From Megaleporinus macrocephalus (lineage: Eukaryota > Chordata > Actinopteri > Characiformes > Anostomidae): a stretch of DNA of 64,000 nucleotides. A program made the position numbers and the translations under genes. Location of the stretch: positions 6,547,877 through 6,611,876 of the forward strand of contig CM038726.1 in assembly GCA_021613375.1 (NCBI GenBank), in the 5' to 3' direction. Shown piece after piece: positions 10,463-24,304 of this stretch (the first letter of the stretch is position 1; every line of letters begins with the position of its first letter). The notes below the pieces were generated by a model that saw nothing but the letters and a program-made list of their open reading frames with translations, searched no databases and was not told where the DNA came from.

Positions 10463-12848
10463 ATGACGGGTGAACTCCAGTCAATCCTTGCCAGTAGCAG
10501 AGACCCACTGTGCCATGCAGAGGCAATGTTGAAAGACCTGCTGCCAAACTATTCAGCCTTTATCCAAAACTCCTGCGCCTTTAACCTAGAGTCACTGATG
10601 CTAGACTGTATAACCCAATCTACAGCTACTAGTGTCAAAGGTCAAGACCTAACCAAAACATTAGGTAAAATGGCTATTGTACTGCTAGCTCCACGAAAAG
10701 CTACTCGCAGAGGACTAGGTAACTCCAGCGCTAGAGCTGAGAAACTAGACCATGACATTCATGGAACTATTGAACTTTTGACCAAGCTGAAACTAAACTA
10801 GGTCAATTGAAGTTGCAACATAACAGCACTAGAGAAGAACTAGTCAGGACTAAACATGAACTAATGTTGTCCCAACAGCAGCAATTGAGGACTGAAAGGG
10901 AGCTGAAAGAGACTCAACTTAAACTTTGGGAATCTCAGCAACAACAACTAATCTCTGGGGAAAATTTTAGTGGTGTTCAGGAAGAGCTACAGCTCCCTCA
11001 AACCATGAAAATTTATCCTAGCAGTGCGCAAAGAAGTGCAACTGCGCTGCCTGCGACGAATGGACCCACGTCCACTCCGAGGCTGCACCAGCCTTCTGGC
11101 CAAATTTCTTCTCCAGGTCCCTCAGACCGGGAGCTAGATAAAATTGCAAACACATGAACCAACACCTGAAGGGTTTAATAATGTCAGTGCCTATCTGAAT
11201 GACATTGAATATTTCCTGCGTAAGTTCCCAAATGCTACAGCAGATGTAAAAATCTGATCAAAGTGACTTCCAGCCGAGAAGTTAGCAGCTTCATTGAGCA
11301 GCAGTCTGACTGTGTCAGAACTAACTATGATGCACTCTGACAAGGCACTGGTAGAGGAATTCTCAAATCATTTAGAGCAGACAGGCTTAGTACCAGCTCT
11401 AACGATTAAACAACAAAAGTTAGATTCACCTTAACTGTACTACAAATGTCTTTTCCACACATATTTTGGTCTTAGAAATGAACCAGGTTGGAGGAAGAGT
11501 TAACTTTTAAGACACTGTTTGTCTAAAACCTTCACCCTACCACGAGTTATCACTTGGGGATTGGAGCGTGTCCACACACCTTGTCTATAAGCAACTGCGA
11601 CTTAGCTCTAAAAGGGTTTGCAAAACATCAACAGGTGTCTGATGAACGTACCAACACTCAACCTCTGCAGTCGAACCAGAATCGTAATCGCTCCCAGCAG
11701 CTGGAGTCTGGTACAACCCAAAACTGCTCAGTTAGAGACACAAAACACACGTTTCCCAAAAACTACCAAACACGGAAATGTGACAGGGATAAGCAATATC
11801 CTAACCAAACACATTCCTTTGGCAAAGCTCCAACTTGTTATGACTCGGTAAAATTTAGTAATCAGCGTAGGCATAACAGCGACAACACTGGTATTAAATT
11901 AAACACAGCTGAACTTGAGCCTAAAGTTGTAAGACGTCTGGAACAAATACTGCAAAATCTAGAAAGGGACCATGATGAAACTGACACCTGCTCAGTCTCC
12001 TCAGATAGTTCGGCATGTCCACCTCTAAATTTAACCAGTCCACATACAGTGTTAAAGACAATGTCTAACATATGCTCTGGCAAGACCAATCCAAGCACTG
12101 GCTCTCTTCGGTCCAACCTAATTCACCGGAACAGACACCACAGGGGGGTGAGAAGCCCACTTCTCTCACCTATGTCTTAACGGCCCAGGTAGATCCAAAG
12201 CAGAAACATGACCTGCCATTTCAACACTTATTCGGCAAGCCATTGTTCATTTCAGGTGAACCAATCTCAAAAGGGGCGTACCCAGAAACCCCAGGTAAGC
12301 TCACAAGAAATGAACAATCCTCTCTGCCTAAATGCCCACACCCTCCCACCCCCACGGCCCCTGCCGTGATGACCGCTTCTGCAGGGCAAATGGGGCTTTC
12401 AGCCTCTCCCTCCCACCCAGCCCCACTAACACATGTTGTAAATGGGTCAAAGGCTCATGGCCCTCTGGCCCCCACTTCTCCTCTGCTTGTAGGTCCAGAG
12501 ACCAAAAGGGGGGTGAAGCTGACCCATTACTTCTCGGGTTCAGGTCAAGAGAAGGCAAAACATCAAGTTTTCCAGCAAGTAGCACATCAGCCATACATGA
12601 CGGAAAAAGTAACGAACTACGCCAACGCCCCACCCCTTTGTGGTGGGAATGACTTAAACACTTGTGGTTGGGATGATCTGGGAAATCTCACAGTCCACAC
12701 AAGACCACCTGATATTGTGAGTGATAATACCCCAAGCACGTGTGTTCCCCGCCAGAATGATTTAACCACTCAACACTCACAAAATTTGCGATACACCAGT
12801 CAAACAAAACCCCATGGGACTTGTTGGGGACTCCAGTGTCCCAATTAG
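10463..12848 (+). pseudogene. Broken gag-like region of an LTR retroelement
   Basis: A series of plus-strand frames in one direction: 10463-10801, 10807-11157, a short open stretch 11158-11270, 11554-12180 and 12072-12848. The first opens with an ATG and a mostly helical sequence, the second is Gln-rich and likely coiled coil (ELMLSQQQQLRTERELKETQ), the third contains AYLNDIEYFLRKFPNATAD, which is reminiscent of capsid-type helices of retroelement Gag proteins. Several stops and frame changes separate them and no protease, reverse transcriptase or integrase follows. I therefore call it a decayed, pol-deleted gag region; the retroelement family is not established and a retrovirus-like origin is possible. 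The last frame is Pro/Ser/Thr-rich and may not be coding at all. Confidence 0.5.
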
Positions 12849-14165
12849 TTATTGATTATTAAGCGGGTAAACACCCTAGGGTGTCACTTAATGATCAAAT
12901 GACTCGGTTACAACCTGTTTGTCACACACACTTAGTATAAGACATAGGGCTATACTAACTGGAGAAGTAAGCAGAGAACCTGGTCTTAATCAGCATAAAG
13001 CCTGTTACAAACTCAGCACAAGAGTAAGTTAACTGATTAGCCAACGACTTCCTAAAGGGGGGTGACTTGACTAATCTCTCCAAAACCAATGGTTTCTAAC
13101 CGTATACAGAATGTCACTGATTGCATACAGCACTGTGAAACTTTGTAACCTAGCATCTCTCCAAACAAGAGTGCATTGACCATAGCCTCCTTGTGTTCAA
13201 CCATCTAACTGACAGCCTCACATTTGACTTATAACTTGCAAATGTTAGAAAGTAGTATAATCAACTACAGTTACTTGCTCATGCTTGCTGAACCAGAATG
13301 ATGTAGAAGCCTCTCGGTACTGGATCATGTGACAGGTGTGTGTGTTATGTCTGAGTTGTCTAGCTGTTCTCTGACCAACAGGCAACATGGACATCTGTGC
13401 TTCAGAAGATGGCAAGGCTGCAATCTTCTGACCCAGCAGGGGGGATATGTAGCAGTCCATGCATGAAACTTTGATTGCCTGTTGCAAAGAATTACCCTTA
13501 AAAACGTTGATAGTCTCTTCTCTGAAGAAACCCCCAACCCCCACGTCCTCTGTAAAAGACATGTGACTCTCTTTCACTATTGCAACCGGATGTCTGGACA
13601 TCCTGGCCGTTGGGTTTCAGATGAAAACTGCTTCATCAACAGTTAGCAGGGCTTTAAGAAGAGCTCTGTGTTCCTTAATTGACCACATGACTGATTTCAT
13701 CACACACAGAGTCCGTTGGAGACAGAGGAAGAACACACACACACACAAGCACAGACATTCTGCTGACCCGTCTTTTTAACAAAGACAAGACTTTTGGTAG
13801 AATTTTGCTCTATTTGTGTTATTAAGGTTACTCATTGTATATCAGTGTGCCTGTATAAGTTCCTTCCTTCTCTCTCTCTCTAAGACCTTTCTCTCTAAGA
13901 TTTCTTTTCAAGCTAATTCTACCCTTTTCATAATATCATGATATCATAATATCATCACTGGTTTCCTTTGTCTAACAGTGTTTAGAAGTTTTGCCAAAGT
14001 TTACTGATCTTAGAAATATAGAATGTGTACTCTGTCTTAGAATCCATACATGGATGTAAAATGTTTCTTTCCTTTCTACTGCCATTTAACATTCAAATTC
14101 ATAACATACTACCTTTTGTTACATAGGACACAAGCATTTACCACAGCTCAGAAACAATTCAGTGG
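12849..14165. other. Non-coding interval
   Basis: No gene is recognised. A 118-codon minus-strand frame (13245-13601) has no recognisable domain and is probably chance. Confidence 0.4.
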
Positions 14166-14985
14166 TTAAAAGTTTAACTGTCTTTTTAACTGGGAAGTCC
14201 CAAAAGGGGTGCAGCCAATCAGGATGGCGATGCAAATGTGGTCATCCCTGCACGAATCACTGTGTAGGCATGAGTACAAACCATGCATATTCATTTCTTG
14301 ACAAACTTCCTCTTTGGGACCTATAAACGTAGAGCCATTCCTCTCTCTGGACACTCGGACCCTGCCCAACTCCAGAAGAAGCTCTTCCCCATTCAGGGGG
14401 GCTCAGAGCCTCGAGCTCTCCTCGGCTGTTCGACTCTCTCCCTCTCCTGACTTCGAACACCGCTCTTCAACCAAGCTCGGCTCATGTGCAGAAGAAGCTC
14501 TCCGCCTGACCGCGCTCTTTGAAGACTCTGAAACTCATCGCGGACCCTCCAGACCTGCAGAAATGCTAGAAGCAGAGGAGTGACTAAAACAAGCTGCCAA
14601 GTCCACTTCGACTGAAAGCATTCGGTGCAACCCAGTGCGCGCTCGCCGTGACTGAAGACGCAGCCTCTTCCGCACGACCGTCGCCATGGAAACGGAGACG
14701 TGCGAGTCCACGTGGCGGTGCAAAGCAGCCAAGCCGCTTGACCAGCGCGAGCCCATGCAATCTGCGCAAAGCAAGCCACAGGCCTCCACCAGACGAACGA
14801 CCCTTGACAAGTCGAGTCCCGTCATTGCTCCAGAAGCCGATGTCCTGCAGAGCGCCCCATGAGGTTCAACCCAGCACAACAGCCGCCCAGCGACAATGAC
14901 CTTCGCAGCCACAAAGCAGTCAGGCAAGCACATCTGTGTGGTCCGGTCCGAGAGGGTGTTTTATTAAGGTTCTTTATGAAAACAA
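14166..14985 (+). mobile_element. LTR-like segment related to 56.2-56.7 kb
   Basis: Shares a series of blocks with 56240-56650: ACAAACTTCCTCTTTGGGA, a TATA-like CCTATAAAC, and ACATCTGTGTGGTC followed by GGTCCGAGAGGGTGT and AGGTTCTTT. A TATA box followed by such a conserved downstream block suits the promoter half of an LTR. It may be the 3' LTR of the gag-like element upstream; the Tc1 element lies directly to its right. GC-rich open frames here look like by-products of composition. Confidence 0.45.
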
Positions 14986-14989
14986 ATAT

Positions 14990-16237
<1,248 letters not shown>

Positions 16238-18009
16238 TATATCACAACTGGTAGAAACAATAGAGAAGCTGATGAGACACTGCCACGCTGGAAGATCATC
16301 CATATTATATAAACTTTGATCATTAAAATTCAGATGTTTTTCTTTGTCACAGTGAACGTCATATGAAAGGGCAAGTGAAGTAAGAGAATATGTAGTGCCT
16401 GTGCTGAATGTGGACGTTTGTGGTAATGTGCAAGTGTGTATTAGTTTTTTTTAAGCTGGTGTGTGTACATATGTTGATTTATCATGTACTATACTACAGT
16501 GTTGAACTGTAACAGGATTTTCATCATGTCTCAGAGCTGGAAAACACTCTTGCTACTGTTTTACATATCATGCAACTGCCTGCAGGCTTTAAGACAGGTT
16601 TTTGTTAATCAAATAATAGAGGCTTTTTGTATCTTCATTTAAAAGAGTAATGCTATGCTGCTTTGATAAAAGTTTAAAAAAGAAACAAGAAAAATAAGCC
16701 AAATACTAAGCCATTTTATTTTAGTATTGTTTTACAGTTTAAGAACAAATTGTATTGTATTACATTTTAAACCAGAGTTGTAACATTTATTTACACTAGA
16801 AAAAAATACGTTAATGTTAATCATTTCACTATTATAATGTTGATACACACTGATGTTATTGGTCTGGGCCATAAAATGCATATACTAGCTAGTTATGTTG
16901 GTAAACATAACTAGCTAGTATATGCATTATCATATTTTGTTGGCTACTTTTTGTTAGCTATTTTTTTAATTCCCCCGGATTGTTAATGTTTTACTATTTA
17001 AGTTGTAACAGAAATATCGATTGAGAACCTATTTTCAGCTTCATCTTGTTTTGCCATTTGCACAGTGTACATTTTTACTGGAAAGTTTTATTTTCAACTT
17101 CTGTTTTTTTATGCAGATATGGTACTTGGACAGCTGGAGAAACAGCAGTATAAAAAATACAGAAAATAACTTTTTGTTAACAAACTTTGGAATCAATAGT
17201 TAGTTAAATGTGCTGAATATTTTAAAAACTAATACAAGACAAAGTAACATGGCCATTTCAGTTTTCATCAGATACTAGGTCTGATACTATATACCAGTGT
17301 ATACAACAGAAATTTGTAGATGTGGAAGTACATGTAAATATGCATACAGTTTATCTCAGAAAAAAATTATTTTCATTGTAAAGTAGTAGACAATGGATGG
17401 TTGAACAGGCTGGAGAGCTAAACAAACATGTCGCTGAGAGAAGAAACAAAATGACTAGACACGCTGCAGAAACAGGACAAGGAGCTGAGACTGGTCAGGA
17501 CCTGCCCCTAAGATGCTTAGATTTATATGTTTCCTTACATTGCCAGCAGTTCAACACTAAGATCAACACACATTCAGGCGATTCATTTTCTACTGTTTGC
17601 GAACATAGTTTCAAATATATATATTTTTTAGTGATCACAGTATATTTGGAACGTAGTCCTAATACACATAACCCATACATTTTTAAACCTGCTGAACTCA
17701 GTCTGAAATTCCTTGTGCTATTGGACTCTTTCTTATATCATCAAGTATCAAGTATCTGCTGGGACCCAATATGCAATTTAGAGTAGTTACTCACATTTAT
17801 ATTGCAGCAGAAATTCCCTGAGCCAACATAAAATGACCCACAAATGGGGACTGAAGGTAAAATGCTGTAAAAATGTGTGATATCTTTTGTTATTTATTAA
17901 TTAAAAACTGAAATGTGTAAGCTGTAAATAAACACTATAGGCACTATAGTAGGCACTAATTCAATAACAGGCACTAATTCAACCCATAACCTAAGAGACG
18001 CATGCTTTT
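16238..18009. other. AT-rich non-coding interval
   Basis: No gene is recognised; contains the perfect hairpin at 16875-16928. A 129-codon plus-strand frame (17397-17786) has no recognisable domain. Confidence 0.45.
16875..16928. repeat. Perfect inverted repeat, 25-bp arms, 4-bp loop
   Basis: The arms at 16875-16899 and 16904-16928 are exact reverse complements around the loop GGTA; core motif ACTAGCTAGT occurs in both. Pairing ends abruptly on the outside. Confidence 0.95.
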
Positions 18010-18720
18010 GAATTGTGCACTGAAAATAAACTGGATGGTCTCTTGCTCATCTTAAGTCTGCAAGACATGGCATCCACGGTTTCCAAAAACAAGTTAAAAT
18101 TTTGGTTCATCTGACCACAGAACATTTTGCCTCAGTTCATTTTTAATAAACATTGGCCCAGAGAAGACAGCTGTGTTTCTGGATCGTGTTGACATATGGC
18201 TTTTTCTTTACATGATTCTTTAACTTGCATTTCTAGATTGCACAGCAAACTGTGTTCACAGACAGTGATTTCTGGAAGTGTTTCTGAGCCCATGCAGAGA
18301 TTTGCAGAACAGAATCATACCTATTTTTAATGTTGTGCTGTAGTGCGGCCAGAAGATCACAAGCATCAAATATTGACTGTCGCCCTTGTCCCTTGCACAC
18401 AGCCATTTTTCTGAATTCTTTTAATCTTTTGATGATATGATGTACTGTCAATGGTACAATTTTTGGTACAAGTTGAGGATAATTTTTCTGAAATCCTCCA
18501 GCAATTTTTTATTGGTACCACTTACTTTGCCAACCGTTTGTTGCCCCGTCCCAAGTTCTAAATGACTTCTTTTTGAATATTTTTAATGAAATGTTAAAAT
18601 GTCTCATTTTCAACATCTGATTTGTGTTCTATGTTCTACTGTGAATAAAAAATTATTGCATCTATAGGATTTGCATATACAAGCAGTGCCGCTCTTCAAC
18701 ACCAGAGGTCTCAGTACCCC
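18010..18720 (-). mobile_element. Tc1-family fragment with internal deletion
   Basis: On the minus strand a helix-turn-helix transposase part is readable (GQGRQSIFDACDLLAALQHN, then SAWAQKHFQKSLSVNTVC), followed by a piece with LWSDEPKF, the first catalytic Asp region, ending in a stop. The remaining catalytic part is missing. A related fragment occurs at 20640-21057. Ends are approximate. Confidence 0.7.
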
Positions 18721-18723
18721 AAG

Positions 18724-20640
18724 TAGGATCATTGTTATCAAAAGAATTCAGGCAATTTAGCTGTTAGTGCTTACACAATTACTCGCTGCTCTTCATGCAA
18801 ACTATGTACATATGGATTGAAAGGATCCGACACCACATTCAGCAGTTTCACATTTTTTGTCCAGTGCAGACTTTAGATAATGTCAAACATCAGAGTAATG
18901 CTAAAACTAACCAGAGTTTGCTAAACAAAATCTGAAACCAAGTAAGCTGGAGCAAAAGCACCATTTCACACAAACAGAATTTGTAGCCAGATGATGTTTA
19001 GCATAATCAACATACAAGTTTTTTACCTGTATCTTTTTCTATATTTCACAAACATGTGCTTTTAGATGGGCACTTCAGAAATTTCTAATACAAATGGCAA
19101 AAATAATGTTCAAATATTTTTTTTCCTTACCTCTCTGTCTGTGTACAGAAAATGAAAGCACACAAATGAGTTTCTCCTTCAGGCCTGTTTTTTAAACAAG
19201 ATGAGATCAGATATATGTCCAACAATGACAATGCATTTCTTTTTATATCTGTGCAATATTTATATCAACAATCTGTGCAATGTTTATATCAACAATCTGT
19301 GCAATGTTTATATCAACAATGCAATGTTCTGCTTTTTACCAATAAGGATTGCAGTGCATTGTAAAAGAACATGGTCTTTAGAGTCAGGTGATTTAAATCA
19401 GTGTTTTAATGTAGTGTATCCTGGTCCTGCATGTTGTAGTGTTTGCTCTAAATATGACTCACCTCAGTAAATTAGTTCATTACTTTTAAATTACATTTGT
19501 TGAAATGTGCTGGTCAGTTCCACTCCTGGACCAGGACTGAGAACCAAAGTTTAAATCTTTATGATTTTAGAATCCACACAAGATGACAAAGATCTTAAAC
19601 CAGATCTCAAAATCTTCAAACATGACACATACTTCTCTGTTCATTATCCAGTTTTGCCTGGACCTATTCATAATGCTTATTCACAGATCGCTGTATGTAA
19701 AGTAAAAGTACGGGTCTAATTATTAACTTATTGAGTTCAGTGTATGTGTTAAGAGTGATGAAGTTAATATTTTCTTGATGTCAGGATTAAGAGACTGCAT
19801 GCAAAAGCAGAAGGAAGCGAGAGACGTTGCAACCTGAAAAAGATTATGCTGCAGCCAAACTATCATACTAGAAATGCAGCATAATAGAGTATTAGCTATG
19901 TCAAAAATAGTACACTGCCATTAGGGCACCATGTTTAGTAAAGTGGTATGTGGTTATGTACTTTTGGATGTAGCTTCAGTTATGGTTTATTCATGGGGAG
20001 AGTAGAATCAGTTTCAAATGTAAAAGGAATGAGTGTGAAGATGGGTGGAGCCTGTAATCAGTAAAATAAAAAAATGGAAAAAAATGGTAACACTATGAAT
20101 TCTGTAATCATAATGCATTATAAATGCAATAATAATGTGTTATGTGTAGTATATAATACCTTGTAATGCAGGTGTACACTTTTATAATTGTAATTACATG
20201 GCTAGTGCTTCATAAATTCATAACAAATTATAATAACAGTTCATAGAAACACTGTAGACACTGTTATACAGCATTAAACCAGATCATTAAAGGCTTAACG
20301 TAAAAGTGATAATTACATCTAACTGTTAATACAGGACTGAGCACAACAGCTTAAAGCCATTGCTAATGTTAACTATATTACTAAACAAGGCAGCTGTAGT
20401 TACATTTGTTTGTCTACTGGCCAACACAAAGCAGCTCTCTGTGCTGAGTCCAGCATTACATTGTCCAGTTTCCAGTTAGCTAAAAATAAACAATTATATG
20501 CACTATATGTAAAAGTTATGCTTGTTCTGAAAAAACAAACAACAAAAAAAAACCATAAACAACTATTTAACGTTTAAGCAGCAGCTGGTCCACCAAAAAA
20601 TCTGCTCTGGTTCTCTCACACGGGTGTGATCCAGAAAATA
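18724..20640. repeat. 1.9-kb direct duplication, copy A
   Basis: Nearly identical to 21119-23025 with a constant offset of 2395 bp over most of its length. It is non-coding and AT-rich; an 89-codon frame at 19201-19470 is identical in both copies but has no recognisable domain. Confidence 0.9.
19249..19320. repeat. Three tandem 24-bp units
   Basis: CTGTGCAATRTTTATATCAA followed by CAAT, repeated three times. The same array is present in copy B at 21644-21715. Confidence 0.9.
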
Positions 20641-21057
20641 TATTTGAGGATAATTTTTTCGGAAATTGTTTCACAATTTTAGACATAGTTTTTCACAGAT
20701 TGGTAAACATCTGCCCATTTTGCTTCTGAGAGACTCTAATTCTCTACAATGCTCCTTTTATATCCAGTCATGTGACCTAATGGCAAATTGCTCCTCCAAA
20801 AATTCTTTTATTGGTACCACTTACTTTTCCAGCCTTTTGTTGCCCCTGTCCCAACTTTTTTGAGATGCATTGATGCGATCAAAGTTCTAAATGACCTAAT
20901 ATTTTTCATGAAATGTTAAAATGTTTCAAGTTCAACATCTGATATGTGTTCTGTGTTCTACTGTGAATGAAGTGTGTGTCTATGAGATTTGCATATTATG
21001 GCATAAAAGTTTATTGACATTTTGCAGTTTCCTAACATTTTTGGAATTGCTGTTGTA
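20640..21057 (-). mobile_element. Tc1-family terminal fragment between the duplicated copies
   Basis: Sequence such as CCAGCCTTTTGTTGCCCCTG and TTCAACATCTGATATGTGTT is shared with 18480-18650 and belongs to the same Tc1-like family; ends near TTTTTGGAATTGCTGTTGTA, which looks like the terminal repeat. Confidence 0.65.
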
Positions 21058-21118
21058 AATGAATAGTGAATGGGATTAAAACACATGTCTTATTTAAAAA
21101 AAAATCCAGCAAAGGCAA

Positions 21119-23025
21119 AAGGATCATTGTTATCAAAAGAATTCAGGCAATTTAGCTGTTAGTGCTTACACAATTACTCGCTGCTCTTCATGCAAACTAT
21201 GTACATATGGATTGAAAGGATCCGACACCACATTCAGCAGTTTCACATTTTTTGTCCAGTGCAGACTTCAGATAATGTCAAACATCAGAGTAATGCTGAA
21301 ACTAACCAGAGTTTGCTAAACAAAATCTGAAACCAAGTAAGCTGGAGCAAAAGCACCATTTCACACAAACAGAATTTGTAGCCAGATGATGTTTAGCATA
21401 ATCAACATACAAGTTTTTTACCTGTATCTTTTTCTATATTTCACAAACATGTGCTTTTAGATGGGCACTTCAGAAATTTCTAATACAAATGGCAAAAATA
21501 ATGTTCAAATATTTTTTTTCCTTACCTCTCTGTCTGTGTACAGAAAATGAAAGCACACAAATGAGTTTCTCCTTCAGGCCTGTTTTTTAAACAAGATGAG
21601 ATCAGATATATGTCCAACAATGACAATGCATTTCTTTTTATATCTGTGCAATATTTATATCAACAATCTGTGCAATGTTTATATCAACAATCTGTGCAAT
21701 GTTTATATCAACAATGCAATGTTCTGCTTTTTACCAATAAGGATTGCAGTGCATTGTAAAAGAACATGGTCTTTAGAGTCAGGTGATTTAAATCAGTGTT
21801 TTAATGTAGTGTATCCTGGTCCTGCATGTTGTAGTGTTTGCTCTAAATATGACTCACCTCAGTAAATTAGTTCATTACTTTTAAATTACATTTGTTGAAA
21901 TGTGCTGGTCAGTTCCACTCCTGGACCAGGACTGAGAACCAAAGTTTAAATCTTTATGATTTTAGAACCCACACGAAACGACAAAGATCTTAAACCAGAT
22001 CTCAAAATCTTCAAACATGACACATACTTCTCTGTTCATTATCCAGTTTTGCCTGGACCTATTCATAATGCTTATTCACAGATCGCTGTATGTAAAGTAA
22101 CAGTACGGGTCTAATTATTAACTTATTGAGTTCAGTGTATGTGTTAAGAGTGATGAAGTTAATATTTTCTTGATGTCAGGATTAAGAGACTGCATGCAAA
22201 AGCAGAAGGAAGCGAGAGACGTTGTAACCTGAAAAAGATTATGCTGCAGCCAAACTATCATACTAGAAATGCAGCATAATAGAGTATTAGCTATGTCAGA
22301 GTATTAGTATGTCAAAAATAGTACACTGCCATTAGGGCACCATGTTTAGTAAAGTGGTATGTGGTTATGTACTTTTGGATGTAGCTTCAGTTATGGTTTA
22401 TTCATGGGGAGAGTAGAATGAGTTTCAAATGTAAAAGGAATGAGTGTGAAGATGGGTGGAGCCTGTAATCAGTAAAATAAAAAAATTGGAAAAAAATGGT
22501 AACACTATGAATTCTGTAATCATAATGCATTATAAATGCAATAATAATGTGTTATGTGTAGTATATAATACCTTGTAATGCAGGTGTACACTTTTATAAT
22601 TGTAATTACATGGCTAGTGCTTCATAAATTCATAACAAATTATAATAACAGTTCATAGAAACACTGTAGACACTGTTATACAGCATTAAACCAGATCATT
22701 AAAGGCTTTACGTAAAAGTGATAATTACATCTAACTGTTAATACAGGACTGAGCACAACAGCTTAAAGCCATTGCTAATGTTAACTATATTACTAAACAA
22801 GGCAGCTGTAGTTACATTTGTTTGTCTACTGGCCAACACAAAGCAGCTCTCTGTGCTGAGTCCAGCATTAAATTGTCCAGTTTCCAGTTAGCTAAAAATA
22901 AACAATTATATGCACTATATGTAAAAGTTATGCTTGTTCTGAAAAAACATACACAACTATTTAACGTTTAAGCAGCAGCTGGTCCACCAAAAAAATCTGC
23001 TCTGGTATGATCCAGAAAATATACC
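21119..23025. repeat. 1.9-kb direct duplication, copy B
   Basis: Matches copy A from GGATCATTGTTATCAAAAGA to the AAAATCTGCTCTGGT block, with scattered substitutions, a short local duplication near 22290-22312 (GAGTATTAG repeated) and small indels near the right end. Confidence 0.9.
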
Positions 23026-23801
23026 AGAACCTTGTCATAGTGAGTTATAAGGCACTACACCAGGCTTTTCTGGGTAGATGTTATATTGCGTTAGGAAACC
23101 TGACATGAAGTTGTATACTTCTGTCTTATAAAATATGGCACCTTGTGAATGTATTTATAATGCATTATAAATACAGACTTTAGAGGATTTTTTTTTTCAA
23201 CATTTTTGTTTCTGTTACAATGTAACATACGGCTGAAAAATTCACCATATCATAAATATGTACAGAGCTGGTCCTGACCTCCCTGGTGTCCAATCAATAT
23301 TCTGTGAAAGAGTCCTCCTACCTGACCTGTGTGTGGAGAGAGATTAGTCTCAAAACACCTGACGAATGTGTAAAAGACAATTTACAAATTCCACACACAT
23401 TACAAATGAGTTTTACTATTCACAAATATATATATTTTATATGTTTTCAGACATTCACTCTCTCCCCAAATGTCTTTGTTATACCCCTCAGTGTCCTATA
23501 TGGGTTATATGAATGGAGCGAGCTCAACAAATTCTGGCTCAGCCTTCTGAATTCCCACACAATGATGGCTGGTAGAAACAACCACAGGCTTGCAAACTCC
23601 AAGTGAAACTAGTCCCCCTCAACCTTGTTGAACAGCAGCCATGCAAGCGATAAGTCTTGGTCCCAATTCAGAGGTTGTGAAAATACATCTATCCAAGTAA
23701 TGCATCAGCAGACCCAAAAAACCCTCTTGAGCAAATGAGTAGTCCACTCCTCAACAGGGAAAATAGGACAGATAGCAGTTTGCATATTCTACAAACTGTC
23801 T
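23026..23801. other. Non-coding interval
   Basis: No feature recognised. Confidence 0.4.
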
Positions 23802-24304
23802 GGGTGCGTCCGAAATCGCATACTAGATCAGTACGTACTCAGTTGGAGCTAGAGTGCACTGCCTGTCCGTTAAAGCAGTACGCTCTTTCAGTGTGCGAGT
23901 GTGCAGTATCCACGCAACCTCGGACGCACTACGTCCACCATCTCACCAACATCCTGTGACGCAAGACGTCAGACCGTCACAGTAAAGGTCCCGCTATTCA
24001 TTTAAAAGCTCAGTTTACTGACGGATTTAGAGACTAACTCCTGTAGCGGAAGTTTACTAGCCGTAGCTACGCACACACATCTGACATACCGCGTTTCACT
24101 GCGCTTTTTCCTCCGCTTTGAATTCCTCCATGGAATCCTGGGATAGGACAGTGTTCTGGGCCTGCATAATTAAAAATGTCTGCCGGTGCAGTACGTCGTC
24201 AGGTGACTTTTCGACGAGCACTACGTATTCGGACACCCTAGTCACTCTCGCGCACTGCTTTTGCGTACTGTTCAGTATGGAAGTACGCGATTTCAGACGC
24301 ACCC
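23802..24304. mobile_element. Short terminal-inverted-repeat element (MITE)
   Basis: The left end GGGTGCGTCCGAAATCGCAT is mirrored by the right end GCGATTTCAGACGCACCC. A 3-bp duplication TCT flanks it (23799-23801 and 24305-24307). It encodes nothing; the superfamily is uncertain, a PIF/Harbinger-like origin is possible from the 3-bp target. Confidence 0.75.

Noticed and set aside
13245..13601. 118-codon minus-strand frame
   Set aside because: No domain, no splice context and no relatives in the window.
14393..14933. Several overlapping GC-rich frames on both strands
   Set aside because: High GC with overlapping frames in an LTR-like segment; frame length is explained by composition.
19201..19470. 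Identical 89-codon frames here and at 21596-21865
   Set aside because: Conservation is explained by the recent 1.9-kb duplication; part of the frame is a 24-bp tandem repeat and no domain is present.
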